Origin: Variovorax paradoxus | GTDB lineage: Bacteria; Pseudomonadota; Gammaproteobacteria; Burkholderiales; Burkholderiaceae_C | Assembly: GCF_000834655.1 (NCBI RefSeq) | Contig: NZ_JXQQ01000041.1 | Location: 1-64,000 of the forward strand | Direction of reading: 5' to 3' | DNA length: 64,000 nt | Notes under the pieces: model-generated | What the model was told of the DNA's origin: nothing | The model's database searches: none | The model's input: the letters and a program-made list of their open reading frames with translations, nothing else | Made by a program: the position numbers and the translations under genes | Part shown: positions 51,935 to 61,307 of the stretch, piece after piece | How the letters are laid out: every line of letters starts with the position of its first letter | How positions within the stretch are numbered: the first letter of the stretch is position 1

Positions 51935-52726
51935 ATGTTCAAGTGGCTGCGCCGCCTGCGCGCCCTGCCCCCGATTCCCGACGCCGCTTGGCACGCCACG
52001 CTGGCGCGCTACACCTTCCTGGCCGACCGCCCTGCCGCGGACCTGGAACGGCTTCGCACGCTGACGGCCGAGTTCCTGCGGGACAAGGAATTCCATGGCA
52101 CCCAAGGCTTCGTCATCACCGACGAGGTGGCGCTGGCCATTGCGGCGCAGGCGGTGCTGCCGGTGCTGCACCTGAAAGGTCATCTGGACTGGTACGACGA
52201 TTTCGTCGGCATCGTGGTGCACCCGTCCGAAGTGGTGGCGCGGCGCAAGGTGGTCGACGAGGCGCAGGTCGTGCATGAGTACGACGAGGTGGTGGCCGGC
52301 GAAGCCATGGACCGCGGCCCGGTGATGCTCAGCTGGCAGGACGTGCTTGCGAGCAGCGTCACCAGCGACGGGGGCTACAACGTCGTGATCCACGAGTTCG
52401 CCCACAAGATCGACATGCGCGGTGGCGATGCCGATGGCTGCCCGCCGCTGCCGGCCGGCTTCGCGGGCCAGCGCAGCGCCCGCGAATCGCGCGCCGCGTG
52501 GCTCGCCGTGCTGCAGCCAGCCTACGACGACTTCCGCGAGAAAACCATCATGGCCGAGCGCTTCGGCGCCGAGCCACCATGGCTCGACGACTATGGCGCG
52601 ACGTCGCTCAGCGAGTTCTTCGCGGTGGCCTGCGAGGCCTACTTCGTGAACCGCCCGAACTTCGGCCGGGACTTCGCCAGCGTGCTGGCTCTGTTCGACG
52701 AATTCTTCTTGCCCAACGAAGCTTGA
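51935..52726 (+). CDS. mtfA: Zinc-dependent peptidase MtfA (M90 family)
   Basis: A 263-residue cytoplasmic zinc peptidase. The metal-binding HEFAHKID is at about residues 153-160, and the MtfA-specific LSEFFAVACEAYFVNR is near the C-terminus. In E. coli MtfA acts on Mlc and so affects phosphotransferase control. It ends just before a strong terminator. Confidence 0.93.
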   Translation: MFKWLRRLRALPPIPDAAWHATLARYTFLADRPAADLERLRTLTAEFLRDKEFHGTQGFVITDEVALAIAAQAVLPVLHLKGHLDWYDDFVGIVVHPSEVVARRKVVDEAQVVHEYDEVVAGEAMDRGPVMLSWQDVLASSVTSDGGYNVVIHEFAHKIDMRGGDADGCPPLPAGFAGQRSARESRAAWLAVLQPAYDDFREKTIMAERFGAEPPWLDDYGATSLSEFFAVACEAYFVNRPNFGRDFASVLALFDEFFLPNEA

Positions 52727-52752
52727 TCCCGCAGGACGTGCGTGCCCAAAAG

Positions 52753-52780
52753 AAAAAGGCGCCCCGCGGGGCGCCTTTTT
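52753..52780. terminator. Rho-independent terminator
   Basis: AAAAAGGCGCCCC-GC-GGGGCGCCTTTTT, shared by mtfA and the convergent DUF349 gene. Confidence 0.92.
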
Positions 52781-52798
52781 CATGGGCTTCCAGCACGC

Positions 52799-55681
52799 CT
52801 ACTTGCGCAGCAGCGCCTTCAACGCGTTCTGCAGGCGGCGCGCACTGGCAGCGTCGTGCGCCGCAGCCAGCACCTTGCCGGCGTCCTGGCCCCAGGTCTG
52901 CACCGGGGCCGGGTCGCCGCGCTTGGTCAGCAGCTTGAGCTGCAAGGCGCGGCGTGCGTCGAGCTGCTCGGCCGGCGTCGGCACTTCGGCGGCCATCTCC
53001 AGGCGCAACAGTGCTTCGGCGGCATCGTTGGCGGCGGCCGTCGGCGCGCTGCCGATGGCTTGCGACCAGCTCGTGCGCACGGCCGGCGTGACCGCGCGAC
53101 CCAGTTCCTGAACGCTCGGCAGGCGCGCGGCATCGCGCTGTTCCCAAGCGCCCAGCACCTGCGTCAGCGCTTCGCCGTGGGCTTGCGCCGCGAGCTTGCG
53201 CAATGCCATGTCCGCACGCTCGAGCGCTTCGCGCTGGGCGCGGAAGGCCGCATCGCCCAGGCGCGGGCCGCGGTCTTCGAGGCGCGGGGGACGGTCGCCG
53301 AAACGACCGGCCGGTGCGCCGCGATCACCGCGATCGCCGCGTGCATCGGGGCGCGAACCGCCACGGTCGCCGGGACGTCCCGGGCCGCCGGGGCCTGGCC
53401 GGCCGCCGTCGCGGCGGTCGCCGAACTTGCCACCGGCGCGGCCTGCGGGCGCAGCCTCCGTCTTCTTGCTGCTGGGACGGTCGTCGCCGCGCATGGCCAC
53501 GACCGGCTTGGGTGCGGGCTTCGGCGCCGCGGCCGGTGCCGGGCTTTCTGCAGCGGCGGCTTCGCCGGCGTCGTGCGCCGCGCCGTCGGCGCGTGCGGAG
53601 GCGTCGGCGCCATCGGCTGGTGCCACGAGGTCAGGGGCGGCGGCTTGCGTTGCCTCTACCGGTGCGGCAGGCGATGCTTCCGCATCGCTCGGGCTGGGTG
53701 CCTGCTCGGCGCTTTCGGCGAACTCGGCGGCAGCCTGTCCGGGCGCCACGATTTCGGTCGCGCCGACCGAAGGGCCGTCACTCGGTGCCGTCGGGGCGGT
53801 GGCCTGCTCGGCCTTCGGTGCGGGCGGCGGTGCCTCGCCGCGCAGTGCGCCCTCGAGGCGGGCAATGGCCGCGCGGATCTTCTGCACGTCGCCGCCGGCA
53901 TTGGCCGCGTCGAGCGCCTTGGAGGCGTCGAGCACATGGCGGTCGTGCTCGCTCATGGCGGCCGATGCCTTTTCGCGCTCGGCCGTCTTGCGGTTGAAGG
54001 CTTCGTCGATGGGGGCGCGGAACGCGTCCCACAGCTTCTGTTCGTGGCGTCGGTCGAGCGGCACGCTCTGCGCCTCGTGCTGCCAGCGCTGCTGCAGCGC
54101 CTTGACGGCGTCGATGCGCAGCATGGGCTGGGCGCCGAGTTCGGCGGCCTCGGCAATCATGGCCTGGCGGCGTTCGACGCTGGCCTTCTGTGCCGTCTCG
54201 AACGGTGCACGCGCGGCGCCGAAGGCTTCGTTCCACTGCGGCTGCAGCTCGGCAAACACCTTCTCGCCCACATGGCCGGCATCGCGCCAGCGGTCGGCGA
54301 ACTGGTGCAGCGCGCGGTTGTGCGCCTTCAGGTCGGTGGCGCCGGCATGCTCGGCAGCCCAGGCCTTCACCTCTTCGATCAGCGCCACGCGATGGGCGCG
54401 GTGCTCGGCCGCATCGGCGCGCACCTTCTCGAGCCAGGCCTCGACCACCTTGTGGGCTTCGTTGCAGGCTTCGTCGAAGCGCTTCCACAGCGCGTGGTTC
54501 GGCACGCCGCCCTGGTCGGCCTGCTTCCACTGGTCGCGCAGCGCGCGCAGGGTTTCCTGCATCTTGCGGCCACCGAGGGCCTGGCCTTCGGGGCGCTTGA
54601 GCAGGCCTTCGGCCTTGGCGACCAGGTCTTCGCGGACCTTGTCGGCGCTCCAGCGCTGCCACCCTTCGAGCTCGCCGGCCGCGACCAGCGCGGCATGCAC
54701 GCGGGCTTCGAGCGGCGCTTCGACCAGCTTGCCGTGCTCCTTGAGCACGGCGCGCAACGCAGCAGCCGCACCGGCGCTTGCCTTGCCGTGGCCTTCGGCG
54801 GTTTCCTGTTCGAGCTTGGCGAGCGTGGCCTGCACGGCGTCCTGCGCGGCGGCGCGAACGGCCGGATCGATCTTGGGTGCGGCAGGCCGGGCGGGCGCTG
54901 CGGCCTTGGGCGCGAGCACTTCGCCACGCGCGCTGCGCAGCTCGTCGGCCCACACGGGCACCGGTGGCAGCGGCGCGGCGGCATCGGCCGCGGCGGCGAC
55001 CGCCTGTGCCAGCGCGCTGTGGAATGCATCGGACACGACCAGCAGCTGCGACTTCGAAGCTTCCAGTTGCGGCGCGAACTTGGCGTCCAGGCTGTTCCAG
55101 TTGATGTCGGAGGTGATGTCGCCGGCCTGCTGCTGCCAGTGGGTGACGTCGTTGCGCAGCGACTCCTCGGCCGCCTGGGCGTCCTGCCAGCCCTTGGTGG
55201 AGAGCACTTCGAAACGCTGTGCCAGCAAGACGGCGGCTTCGCGGTGCACCTGGGCGCGGTGTTGCAGGTCTTCGATGCCCTTCACGCGTTCGGCCAGCTT
55301 GGCCTTCAGGCTCGCGAGCGGTTCGCGCGAGAGCGGCGCGCCGGCCTTGGCGGCGTCGCGCTGCCAGGCGAGCGCATCGGCGATGTTGAGCTTGGACTGG
55401 CCCAGCAGCGCCTCGGCTTTCTGCGCCCATTCAGCGGCAATGGCCTCCTGGCCCTTGGCGCGCTTGAGCTCATCGAGCTTCTCGCGCAGAAGGCGCGCTG
55501 CGCCCTTGTCGCGGCCGCTCAGCTCCATGAAGACTTCCTGCATTTGCTCGGACGCGGGGTTGCCCGCGAGCCAGTCGCGGATGCGCGCGGCGCGCTCGCC
55601 CGAGGTCGGCGCGGTAAAGGCGCCGCCGGTGAGCGTATCGAGGGCCTGAAGGTCGTGTGGCTTGGAAGAAGTAGAGGTCAC
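52799..55681 (-). CDS. Large DUF349-repeat protein with Arg/Gly-rich tail
   Basis: A 960-residue, mostly helical protein with several DUF349-type modules (for example LRDQWKQADQGGVPNHALWK, LHQFADRWRDAGHV and LQQRWQHEAQSVPL) over about 300-620. A disordered Ala/Pro region (about 640-750) follows, then an Arg/Gly-rich stretch (GRAGGKFGDRRDGGRPGPGG and GDRGGSRPDARGDRGDRGAP), and a helical C-terminus. The start GTG (55681) is chosen for register; upstream TTG is possible. The function of the DUF349 family is unknown; RNA binding is suggested by the RGG-like tail. Confidence 0.85.
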   Translation of the reverse strand: MTSTSSKPHDLQALDTLTGGAFTAPTSGERAARIRDWLAGNPASEQMQEVFMELSGRDKGAARLLREKLDELKRAKGQEAIAAEWAQKAEALLGQSKLNIADALAWQRDAAKAGAPLSREPLASLKAKLAERVKGIEDLQHRAQVHREAAVLLAQRFEVLSTKGWQDAQAAEESLRNDVTHWQQQAGDITSDINWNSLDAKFAPQLEASKSQLLVVSDAFHSALAQAVAAAADAAAPLPPVPVWADELRSARGEVLAPKAAAPARPAAPKIDPAVRAAAQDAVQATLAKLEQETAEGHGKASAGAAAALRAVLKEHGKLVEAPLEARVHAALVAAGELEGWQRWSADKVREDLVAKAEGLLKRPEGQALGGRKMQETLRALRDQWKQADQGGVPNHALWKRFDEACNEAHKVVEAWLEKVRADAAEHRAHRVALIEEVKAWAAEHAGATDLKAHNRALHQFADRWRDAGHVGEKVFAELQPQWNEAFGAARAPFETAQKASVERRQAMIAEAAELGAQPMLRIDAVKALQQRWQHEAQSVPLDRRHEQKLWDAFRAPIDEAFNRKTAEREKASAAMSEHDRHVLDASKALDAANAGGDVQKIRAAIARLEGALRGEAPPPAPKAEQATAPTAPSDGPSVGATEIVAPGQAAAEFAESAEQAPSPSDAEASPAAPVEATQAAAPDLVAPADGADASARADGAAHDAGEAAAAESPAPAAAPKPAPKPVVAMRGDDRPSSKKTEAAPAGRAGGKFGDRRDGGRPGPGGPGRPGDRGGSRPDARGDRGDRGAPAGRFGDRPPRLEDRGPRLGDAAFRAQREALERADMALRKLAAQAHGEALTQVLGAWEQRDAARLPSVQELGRAVTPAVRTSWSQAIGSAPTAAANDAAEALLRLEMAAEVPTPAEQLDARRALQLKLLTKRGDPAPVQTWGQDAGKVLAAAHDAASARRLQNALKALLRK

Positions 55682-55833
55682 TGCGCGAAATCGTTGTCTT
55701 GGTATGGAAAGCGAAGGCGCCGGCAAAGGCCGGCGCACATCGACATTTTCACCCACTTGCGGTGGACCGCCCAATTCCGTTGCGGAACGGCGGCCAATGC
55801 AGGTTGCGGGCTGGGAGATTAAAGGTGACTACA

Positions 55834-55861
55834 TATATAGCAAGCCGATGCAAAAAACCAA
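55834..55861 (-). promoter_or_regulatory. Promoter candidate for the DUF349 gene
   Basis: On the minus strand TTGGTT (55856-55861), a 16-nt spacer and TATATA (55834-55839), in an unusually AT-rich patch. It would give a leader of about 145 nt before the GTG start. Confidence 0.45.
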
Positions 55862-55871
55862 GTGGCCGTTC

Positions 55872-58800
55872 TCACTTCATGGTCAGTTTGAGCTCGGCGC
55901 CCGGCTTCCAGTCGGCACCGCTGGCCGTGGTCCGCACCGCACCCAGGAACAGTCGCTCGCTCGTGAGCTTCTGCGCCAGCAGGTAGTCGCGCACCGCGGC
56001 GCCGCGCTCCACTGCCAGTTGCCGCATCGACTCCTCGTCCACCGGCACGCTCGCGAACAGCAGGTTTTCCATTTCCTTGACCGGCAGGTCCTTGGCCAGG
56101 CCGACGAGGTTGCGCGGCTTGGTGATGTCGGCGCGCTTGTAGACCGCAGTCAGAAGCTCTGGGTATTCGGCGTCGGTGACCGGCGCCACGTCGGTGCCTG
56201 TCTGGCCGCCGCGCACCGCGACGCGGCGCTTCTCGGCCTGGGTCAGCTGGCGCACGCGCTGGCGCTGGTAGGCGTCGCGCTCCTTCTCGAGGCTGGAGGT
56301 GCCCACGACCGTCATCTCCAGCGTCGGCCGCTCGGTCAGCGCCTTGGCGACCTTGTCCAGGCTTTCCTTGGCCGCGGCGCTGAGCATCGAGCTGCCAGCT
56401 TCGAAGGTGATGGCGCTCGATTCGCCGCTGCCGCCGCCACCCAGTCCGCCCGTGAGCAGGCTGAACGGCGCCGTCACGGCCTTGACGATCAGGTTGACAA
56501 CGGCTTTCCAGATCAGCGGTCCAACGCTGAACTGCGGATCGTTGAGCGAGCCGCTGAGCGGCAGGTCGACGTCGATCACGCCGTTGCGGTCGGCCAGCAA
56601 GGCCACGGCCAGTTTCACCGGCAGGCTGTTGGGCGCACCGGCGACTTCCTCGCCGAACTGCAGCTGGTTGAGTACAAGCTTGTTGGTGGCGGTGAGCTGT
56701 CCATCGGGCGCGACCTTGTAGTTGACGTCCATGCTCATCTTGCCGCGCTCGATGCCGTGGCCCGCGTAGCGCACCGAATACGGCGACAACGGCGCCAGGT
56801 CGAGGTCGCGCATCTTGGCGGTGATATCGAGTTCGAGCGGCTTGGCCAGCGGGTTGAGCTTGCCGGTGATTTCCAGCGCAGCGGTCTGCTGCGCCTTGCC
56901 GCGCAATTCCAGGTCGGCCAGGGCCGGCCGGCCGCCCTGCCCGTTCGGCGGGTTCGACGAGAATGAGCTGAGCTTGCCGGTCAGTTCGCTCAGATCGGCC
57001 GAGTAGTTGGGCTTGACGAACAGGTCGGTGAAGTCGATCTTGCCGTTGACCAGGCTCATCGGGCCGAAGTTGATGACGGGCTTGGGCCCGGTGTCGGCCG
57101 GGGCCTGCGCTGTAGCGGCGGGCGCCGCGGCCGGTGCGGCCGGTGGAGCCGCCTCAGGGCCGCCGCCGACCATGGCTTCGGCCGACACGGGCGCTCCGCC
57201 CGAACGCGGCGCGGGGGGCGCGCCGCGGGTCGTGGTGGTCGTGCCGCCCGGGCCTTTTTGTGTCTTGGCCTCGGCAGTCGCCGTTGCAGCCGCCGCGCCT
57301 TCGGCCTCGCCCTTTTTCGTCAGGTTCAGCAGGTTGAGCCGGCCGGTCGGATCGACGATCACGCGGGCGAAGAAGTCGGTCAACGTGGTTTCGCGCACGT
57401 TGACGTTCGGCGGCGCATTGGGCGCCATGCTGACCTGCAGGCCGCGCAGGCTCAGGGTCTTCCAGCTGAGCAACTGGTTGGTGTTGCGGTCGAACCCCGG
57501 GGACTGGGTGAGCGAGACGCTGTTGGCGCGGAAGTCGTCCAGCGCCGTGTCGCCGGCCAGCTTCACGGTCATGCCCGCCGGCGCCGTCGCGTAGCTGACC
57601 GTGCCCCGGTAGCTCGCGAAGGCGCGCCGGATGTCGACGTTGAGCGCATCCCCGTAATAGGCCTTGAAGGCGTGCGCGGGAAACGAGATCACTTCGAGCC
57701 GGCCTTCGGCGGCCAGCGGCTTGAGTACCACGTTGCCCTTGTAGTCGAACTTGCCCGGCTCGGAGCGCCCGGAGCCGATGCGGCCCGAGACCTGCAGCGG
57801 CGAGACGGTGTTCGTCTCGGGCGCGATCTTCTGGGCGTTCAGCTTGAAGGCCGTGACCTCGACCGTCACCGGCAGTGCGCCGGCCTTGTCTGAGTAAGAG
57901 AGGCTGCCGTTGTCGACCGCCATGCTGGCGATGGTCAGCGCCCAGGGCTTGGTGTTGGCATCTGCCTTGGCCGATCCGGCGCCAGCGGGCTTGGGCGCCG
58001 CCACCTTCGCCTCGGTCGCGCCGCCGTTCCCGGCCGGGGTGCGGAGCCAGCGCTCGAACATCCAGCGCTTTTCGCTGTCGCGCTCCACGCGCACCTTGGG
58101 GTTGGTGGCGGTGAACGAGGCGATGTTCAGCGTGTGCTGCGTCATGTCGACCTCGGCGTCGACCAGCTCGAAGCGCCCGACGCTGGCCAGCGCGGTCTTG
58201 GTCTGGGTCAGCGCCAGGCCGTCGGCGGCCAGGCGGCGCGCCTTGAACTTGAGGTTGGGCTGGTTCCAGGCAATGTCGATCTGCCCGCTGAGCTTGCCGT
58301 CGAGCGTGGGCTCCAGGCTCTGTGCCAGATAGGGTGCGGCCAGCGAGAGCGGCAACGCATCGACCTCGGTCTGCACGTCCGCCACCTTGTCTGTGGCGCT
58401 GCCCTTGAACTTGAGCGAGGCGCCGGCGATGGCGGTGCTGCCGTTGAACTGGGCCGGCTTCTCCATCGGCCAGGTGATGGCGGTGACATCGAGCGCCAGC
58501 GCGGTCACGTCGACGGCGGCCGCAGGCTTGACGGTCTCGTCGCGCCAGCCGATGCGCCCGCCGCTCAGCGCCACCTTGTCGACCTGCACCTTCAGCTTGG
58601 GCTTTTCTGACGTCTTGCCGGCAGGCGCGCTGGCGGCGGCCGCGGGAAGCGGGGCCACCTTTTCAGCGGCGCCGGTTGCCGGGTCGGTGGCCATCAGGTT
58701 GAGTTGGCCCGAGGCATCGCGCGCCACCACGAGTTGGGGGTTGGCCAGCGCCACCTCGCTCAAATGGAACACCGATTCGAGCGGGCGAACGTCCGCCAGC

Positions 58801-59699
58801 GCGAGCTTGAGCGAATCGAAGCCCAGCAAGTCGCGGCCCCGGGCGTCGCTCAGCTTGGCTCCGTGCGCCTCCACCGTGCCGTAGATCTTGAGGCCCGTGG
58901 TCGCCGCCTGCTGGAAGTCGATCTTCAGGTCTGCGTCGAGGGTGCCGGCCTGCAGCTTCACCGGCAGGCCGCCGGGGATGTAGCCGAGGTAGGGCGCGAG
59001 GTCGAGGCCCTTGAATTGCACTTGGGCGTCGGTCTTGCGGTCTGCCGCGAAGGGCGTGGTGAACGCAGCCGAATCGAAGCTGCTGCCATTGAGCACGAAG
59101 GCCAGCTTGGGCTCGGTTTTGACCTCGCGCTGAGAAGCCAGGTTGCTCAGGAACGGCACGTTGAGCACGAAGTTGCGCAGCTCGTGCCTGCGATTGACCG
59201 TCCGGTCGTCGAAGTCGACCGCGCCGTCCTTGATCGAGATGTTGTAGATGGCAAAGCGCGACGGCTCGGCCTTGGGGTCGGGCGGCGGGCCCGAGGCCAG
59301 CTTGGCCAGGATGTCGTCGATGTCGTACTTGCCGTCGGCCTGGTGCGTGAGCAGCACCGCCGGCGCCTCGACCGACACCGTGTCGATCACGGGTGCCAGG
59401 CGAAAAATCGATTGCAGTTCGGCGTCGGCGTAGATGCGCCTGATGGCCAGTTGCGGCTGCTTGCCGTCGGCCGTGGCGATGCGCAGGTCGTGCAGCGAAA
59501 GTTCGAGGGTCCAGGGCTTGAAGTCGATCTTGCCCACGGTGACCTGCCGGCCCAGTTTCTCGCTCGCGATCTTTTGAAGCTGGCTCTTGGCGATCGGCGG
59601 CACTGCCAGCCATGCAATGACCCAGAGGGCCAACAGAACCAGCAACGCGACGATCCCGCGTCGCATCCATTTGTTTTGTTTGAGCGAAGCTAAATCCAT
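55872..59699 (-). CDS. Very large AsmA/DUF748 family protein
   Basis: A 1275-residue envelope protein. One N-terminal membrane helix (about 13-35) is followed by a long series of AsmA-like beta modules (start LGRQVTVGKIDFKPWTLELS). A Pro/Ala-rich insert lies near 880-915. The C-terminal OmpA-like region (ITFEAGSSMLSAAAKESLDK) is typical of the DUF748 group. AsmA-family proteins are implicated in moving phospholipids or assembling the outer membrane; this role is inferred. The ATG at 59699 is used. Confidence 0.9.
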   Translation of the reverse strand: MDLASLKQNKWMRRGIVALLVLLALWVIAWLAVPPIAKSQLQKIASEKLGRQVTVGKIDFKPWTLELSLHDLRIATADGKQPQLAIRRIYADAELQSIFRLAPVIDTVSVEAPAVLLTHQADGKYDIDDILAKLASGPPPDPKAEPSRFAIYNISIKDGAVDFDDRTVNRRHELRNFVLNVPFLSNLASQREVKTEPKLAFVLNGSSFDSAAFTTPFAADRKTDAQVQFKGLDLAPYLGYIPGGLPVKLQAGTLDADLKIDFQQAATTGLKIYGTVEAHGAKLSDARGRDLLGFDSLKLALADVRPLESVFHLSEVALANPQLVVARDASGQLNLMATDPATGAAEKVAPLPAAAASAPAGKTSEKPKLKVQVDKVALSGGRIGWRDETVKPAAAVDVTALALDVTAITWPMEKPAQFNGSTAIAGASLKFKGSATDKVADVQTEVDALPLSLAAPYLAQSLEPTLDGKLSGQIDIAWNQPNLKFKARRLAADGLALTQTKTALASVGRFELVDAEVDMTQHTLNIASFTATNPKVRVERDSEKRWMFERWLRTPAGNGGATEAKVAAPKPAGAGSAKADANTKPWALTIASMAVDNGSLSYSDKAGALPVTVEVTAFKLNAQKIAPETNTVSPLQVSGRIGSGRSEPGKFDYKGNVVLKPLAAEGRLEVISFPAHAFKAYYGDALNVDIRRAFASYRGTVSYATAPAGMTVKLAGDTALDDFRANSVSLTQSPGFDRNTNQLLSWKTLSLRGLQVSMAPNAPPNVNVRETTLTDFFARVIVDPTGRLNLLNLTKKGEAEGAAAATATAEAKTQKGPGGTTTTTRGAPPAPRSGGAPVSAEAMVGGGPEAAPPAAPAAAPAATAQAPADTGPKPVINFGPMSLVNGKIDFTDLFVKPNYSADLSELTGKLSSFSSNPPNGQGGRPALADLELRGKAQQTAALEITGKLNPLAKPLELDITAKMRDLDLAPLSPYSVRYAGHGIERGKMSMDVNYKVAPDGQLTATNKLVLNQLQFGEEVAGAPNSLPVKLAVALLADRNGVIDVDLPLSGSLNDPQFSVGPLIWKAVVNLIVKAVTAPFSLLTGGLGGGGSGESSAITFEAGSSMLSAAAKESLDKVAKALTERPTLEMTVVGTSSLEKERDAYQRQRVRQLTQAEKRRVAVRGGQTGTDVAPVTDAEYPELLTAVYKRADITKPRNLVGLAKDLPVKEMENLLFASVPVDEESMRQLAVERGAAVRDYLLAQKLTSERLFLGAVRTTASGADWKPGAELKLTMK

Positions 59700-59741
59700 C
59701 GCGGAAGTGTGCCGCAAACAAGCGTCAGCGCAGAAACAAGA

Positions 59742-59780
59742 AAGCCCGGCAACGCGACTGAATGCCTCATTGCCGGGCTT
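59742..59780 (-). terminator. Orphan rho-independent terminator on the minus strand
   Basis: Read on the minus strand: AAGCCCGGCAA, a 17-nt loop, TTGCCGGGCTT, then TCTTGTTT. It lies upstream of the AsmA gene and after no visible coding gene, so it should end a short RNA or attenuate the AsmA leader. On the plus strand there is no T tract. Confidence 0.7.
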
Positions 59781-60060
59781 GATGGCGGGCCTAACACCCA
59801 AGCCATCGATTCGCGCGACCGGAAGTCAATGGTTCCTGCCGTGCTGGCAGCAAGAGATTGCCGCCGTGGTTCCGCCGTCGTTCGAGCCCTTGACTTGCAC
59901 CTCGGACTGCCTGACTTCGGAAAAACGCCTGAAAACTCAGGCCCGTTCAGATTAGGTGCCGCACCCTTGCATTGCAAATCCAATCGTCCCAGGGGTTTCC
60001 CGTAGGTCGAATGGCTCTGTATGAGCCGGATTTTTAAACATCTATTAGCATATGAAACGT
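59742..60060 (-). ncRNA. Candidate small RNA or attenuated leader
   Basis: Within the 600-bp gap the minus strand shows several stems in a row: GGGTGC-GGCACC-like, CCTGAG-TTTT-CAGG, GGCGGCAA-TTGCTGCC, and a GATGGC...GCCATC hairpin (59781-59807) just before the terminator. An AT-rich stretch near 60020-60060 could hold its promoter. No long coding frame fits. The 3' strand ACGGCGGCAATCTCT slightly recalls 6S RNA, but the overall layout does not match; identity is unknown. Confidence 0.45.
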
Positions 60061-60071
60061 GTTCCTTATGC

Positions 60072-60099
60072 TTGACCGGGTATTTAGCGACGATAGAAT
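60072..60099 (+). promoter_or_regulatory. Sigma70 promoter for the lytic transglycosylase
   Basis: TTGACC (60072-60077), 16-nt spacer, TAGAAT (60094-60099). Transcription from near 60106 leaves an untranslated leader of about 195 nt before the ATG, long enough for post-transcriptional control. Confidence 0.7.
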
Positions 60100-60300
60100 C
60101 CGCCCTGCCCTGACTGCCAGACGCAGCGGGGCCACCCTGAATCCGCTGCCGAGAACTCCCCGGCTTGATCAGGTCACCGCGCTCCTCACCCTACACCCCC
60201 TCCATGCGCGGAGCCTGATTCGTACCAATCCAAGCGCCGTTGCCTTCATCCATCGCCTCTAAAGGCGTTGCGACCAGGTGCCGCACAGAAAGGAAGAGCG

Positions 60301-61155
60301 ATGAACAAGGCGTTTGATGCCACAGCCCGCGGGCTACGGACCTTCGTGTCCGATGTGGCTGACGGCTTTTTTGAAATCACCCACAACGGGTTCGCGTTGG
60401 TCGGCCTGGCCATCGTGTTCGCGGCCCTCGCCCTTGTGGCACGGCCCGATCTGCGCCAGACCGGCGAGGAACAGCTCATGGGCTGGCTGCAGTCGCGCAA
60501 GCCCGCGCCTGAAGTCACCGACCTGGAGCCGACCGCCATAGAGCGCACCACGGCCGCAAGCCCCGGCGACCTGCCCAAGCAGCAGGCCGCCGTCGCTTAC
60601 TGGCTGAGCAAGAAGTACAGCGTGGCTGCAGAGCCGCTGAGCGTGCTGGTGTCCGAGGCTTATTCCATCGGCAAGCGCACCAAGCTCGACCCGACGCTGA
60701 TCCTGGCCATCATGGCCGTGGAATCCAGTTTCAATCCCTTTGCCCAGAGCCACGTCGGCGCCCAGGGCCTGATGCAGGTCATGACCCGCGTGCATGGCGA
60801 CAAGTACGAAAGCGCGGGCGGCACGCTCACCGCCTTCGACCCGGTGACCAACATGCGCGTGGGCGTGAAGGTGCTGCAGGAATGCATTGCCCGCGCCGGC
60901 TCGCTCGAAGGGGGCCTGCGCTACTACGTGGGCGCGGCCAACCTCGAGGACGACGGCGGCTACGCCGGCAAGGTCATGGCCGAGCACGAGCGCCTGCTGC
61001 AGGTCGCCAACGGCCGTGCGCCGTCGGTGCTGCCCCCCCGGCCTGCCATTCGCGCGCAGCCGATTCCGATCGTGACGCCGGCGCCGGCGGCGCCGATCAA
61101 AGCCGAAGAAGGCTCGGAGCCCGCCAAGGTCGCACTGCTTTCCGGCGTTTCCTGA
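60301..61155 (+). CDS. Membrane-anchored lytic transglycosylase (SLT domain)
   Basis: A 284-residue protein with one membrane helix (about 30-48, ALVGLAIVFAALALVA). A lytic-transglycosylase domain follows, with catalytic Glu at about 141 (MAVESSFNP) and the family stretch SHVGAQGLMQVMTRVHGDKY. The C-terminal tail is Pro/Ala-rich. It cleaves peptidoglycan glycan strands in the periplasm. AAGGAAG precedes the ATG. Confidence 0.9.
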   Translation: MNKAFDATARGLRTFVSDVADGFFEITHNGFALVGLAIVFAALALVARPDLRQTGEEQLMGWLQSRKPAPEVTDLEPTAIERTTAASPGDLPKQQAAVAYWLSKKYSVAAEPLSVLVSEAYSIGKRTKLDPTLILAIMAVESSFNPFAQSHVGAQGLMQVMTRVHGDKYESAGGTLTAFDPVTNMRVGVKVLQECIARAGSLEGGLRYYVGAANLEDDGGYAGKVMAEHERLLQVANGRAPSVLPPRPAIRAQPIPIVTPAPAAPIKAEEGSEPAKVALLSGVS

Positions 61156-61192
61156 AGCGAGCCCGGCCGGGGGTGAGCTACACTCGGGCCCG

Positions 61193-61307
61193 TACGCGAC
61201 TGGCGATAGGCGCAGCACCCGAACAAGGTGCCACGCGCTGACGTGGAATACCACTGGGAAGCGTGCCGCCTGGCCACAACAGGCGTTCAGCCGTTCGCCT
61301 GGGCAGC
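61193..61307 (+). promoter_or_regulatory. ZTP (ZMP/ZTP, pfl motif) riboswitch controlling glyA
   Basis: The leader shows the ordered consensus of the ZTP riboswitch: CGCGACTGGCG at the 5' end, TGGAATACCACTGGGAAGCG in the middle, and CCGTTCGCCTGGGCA at the 3' end, which forms the ligand-proximal stem and pseudoknot. ZTP signals folate shortage (10-formyl-THF). glyA makes one-carbon units, a standard target. A hairpin CCTTGTT/AACAAGG (61308-61327) follows before the ribosome site. Confidence 0.93.

Noticed and set aside
52742..55822. Open frame of over 1000 codons on the plus strand opposite the DUF349 gene
   Set aside because: It is the antisense shadow of a GC-rich coding region. Composition is Arg/Ala/Gly-biased, no domain is recognisable, and it would span a strong terminator.
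59690..59983. 97-codon open frame on the minus strand upstream of the AsmA gene
   Set aside because: It runs through strong hairpins and a terminator and has no recognisable domain. The region looks like structured RNA rather than coding sequence.
59821..59990. Possible 6S RNA
   Set aside because: A short 3'-strand resemblance exists, but I could not find the pairing 5' strand or the central bubble, so the name is not used.
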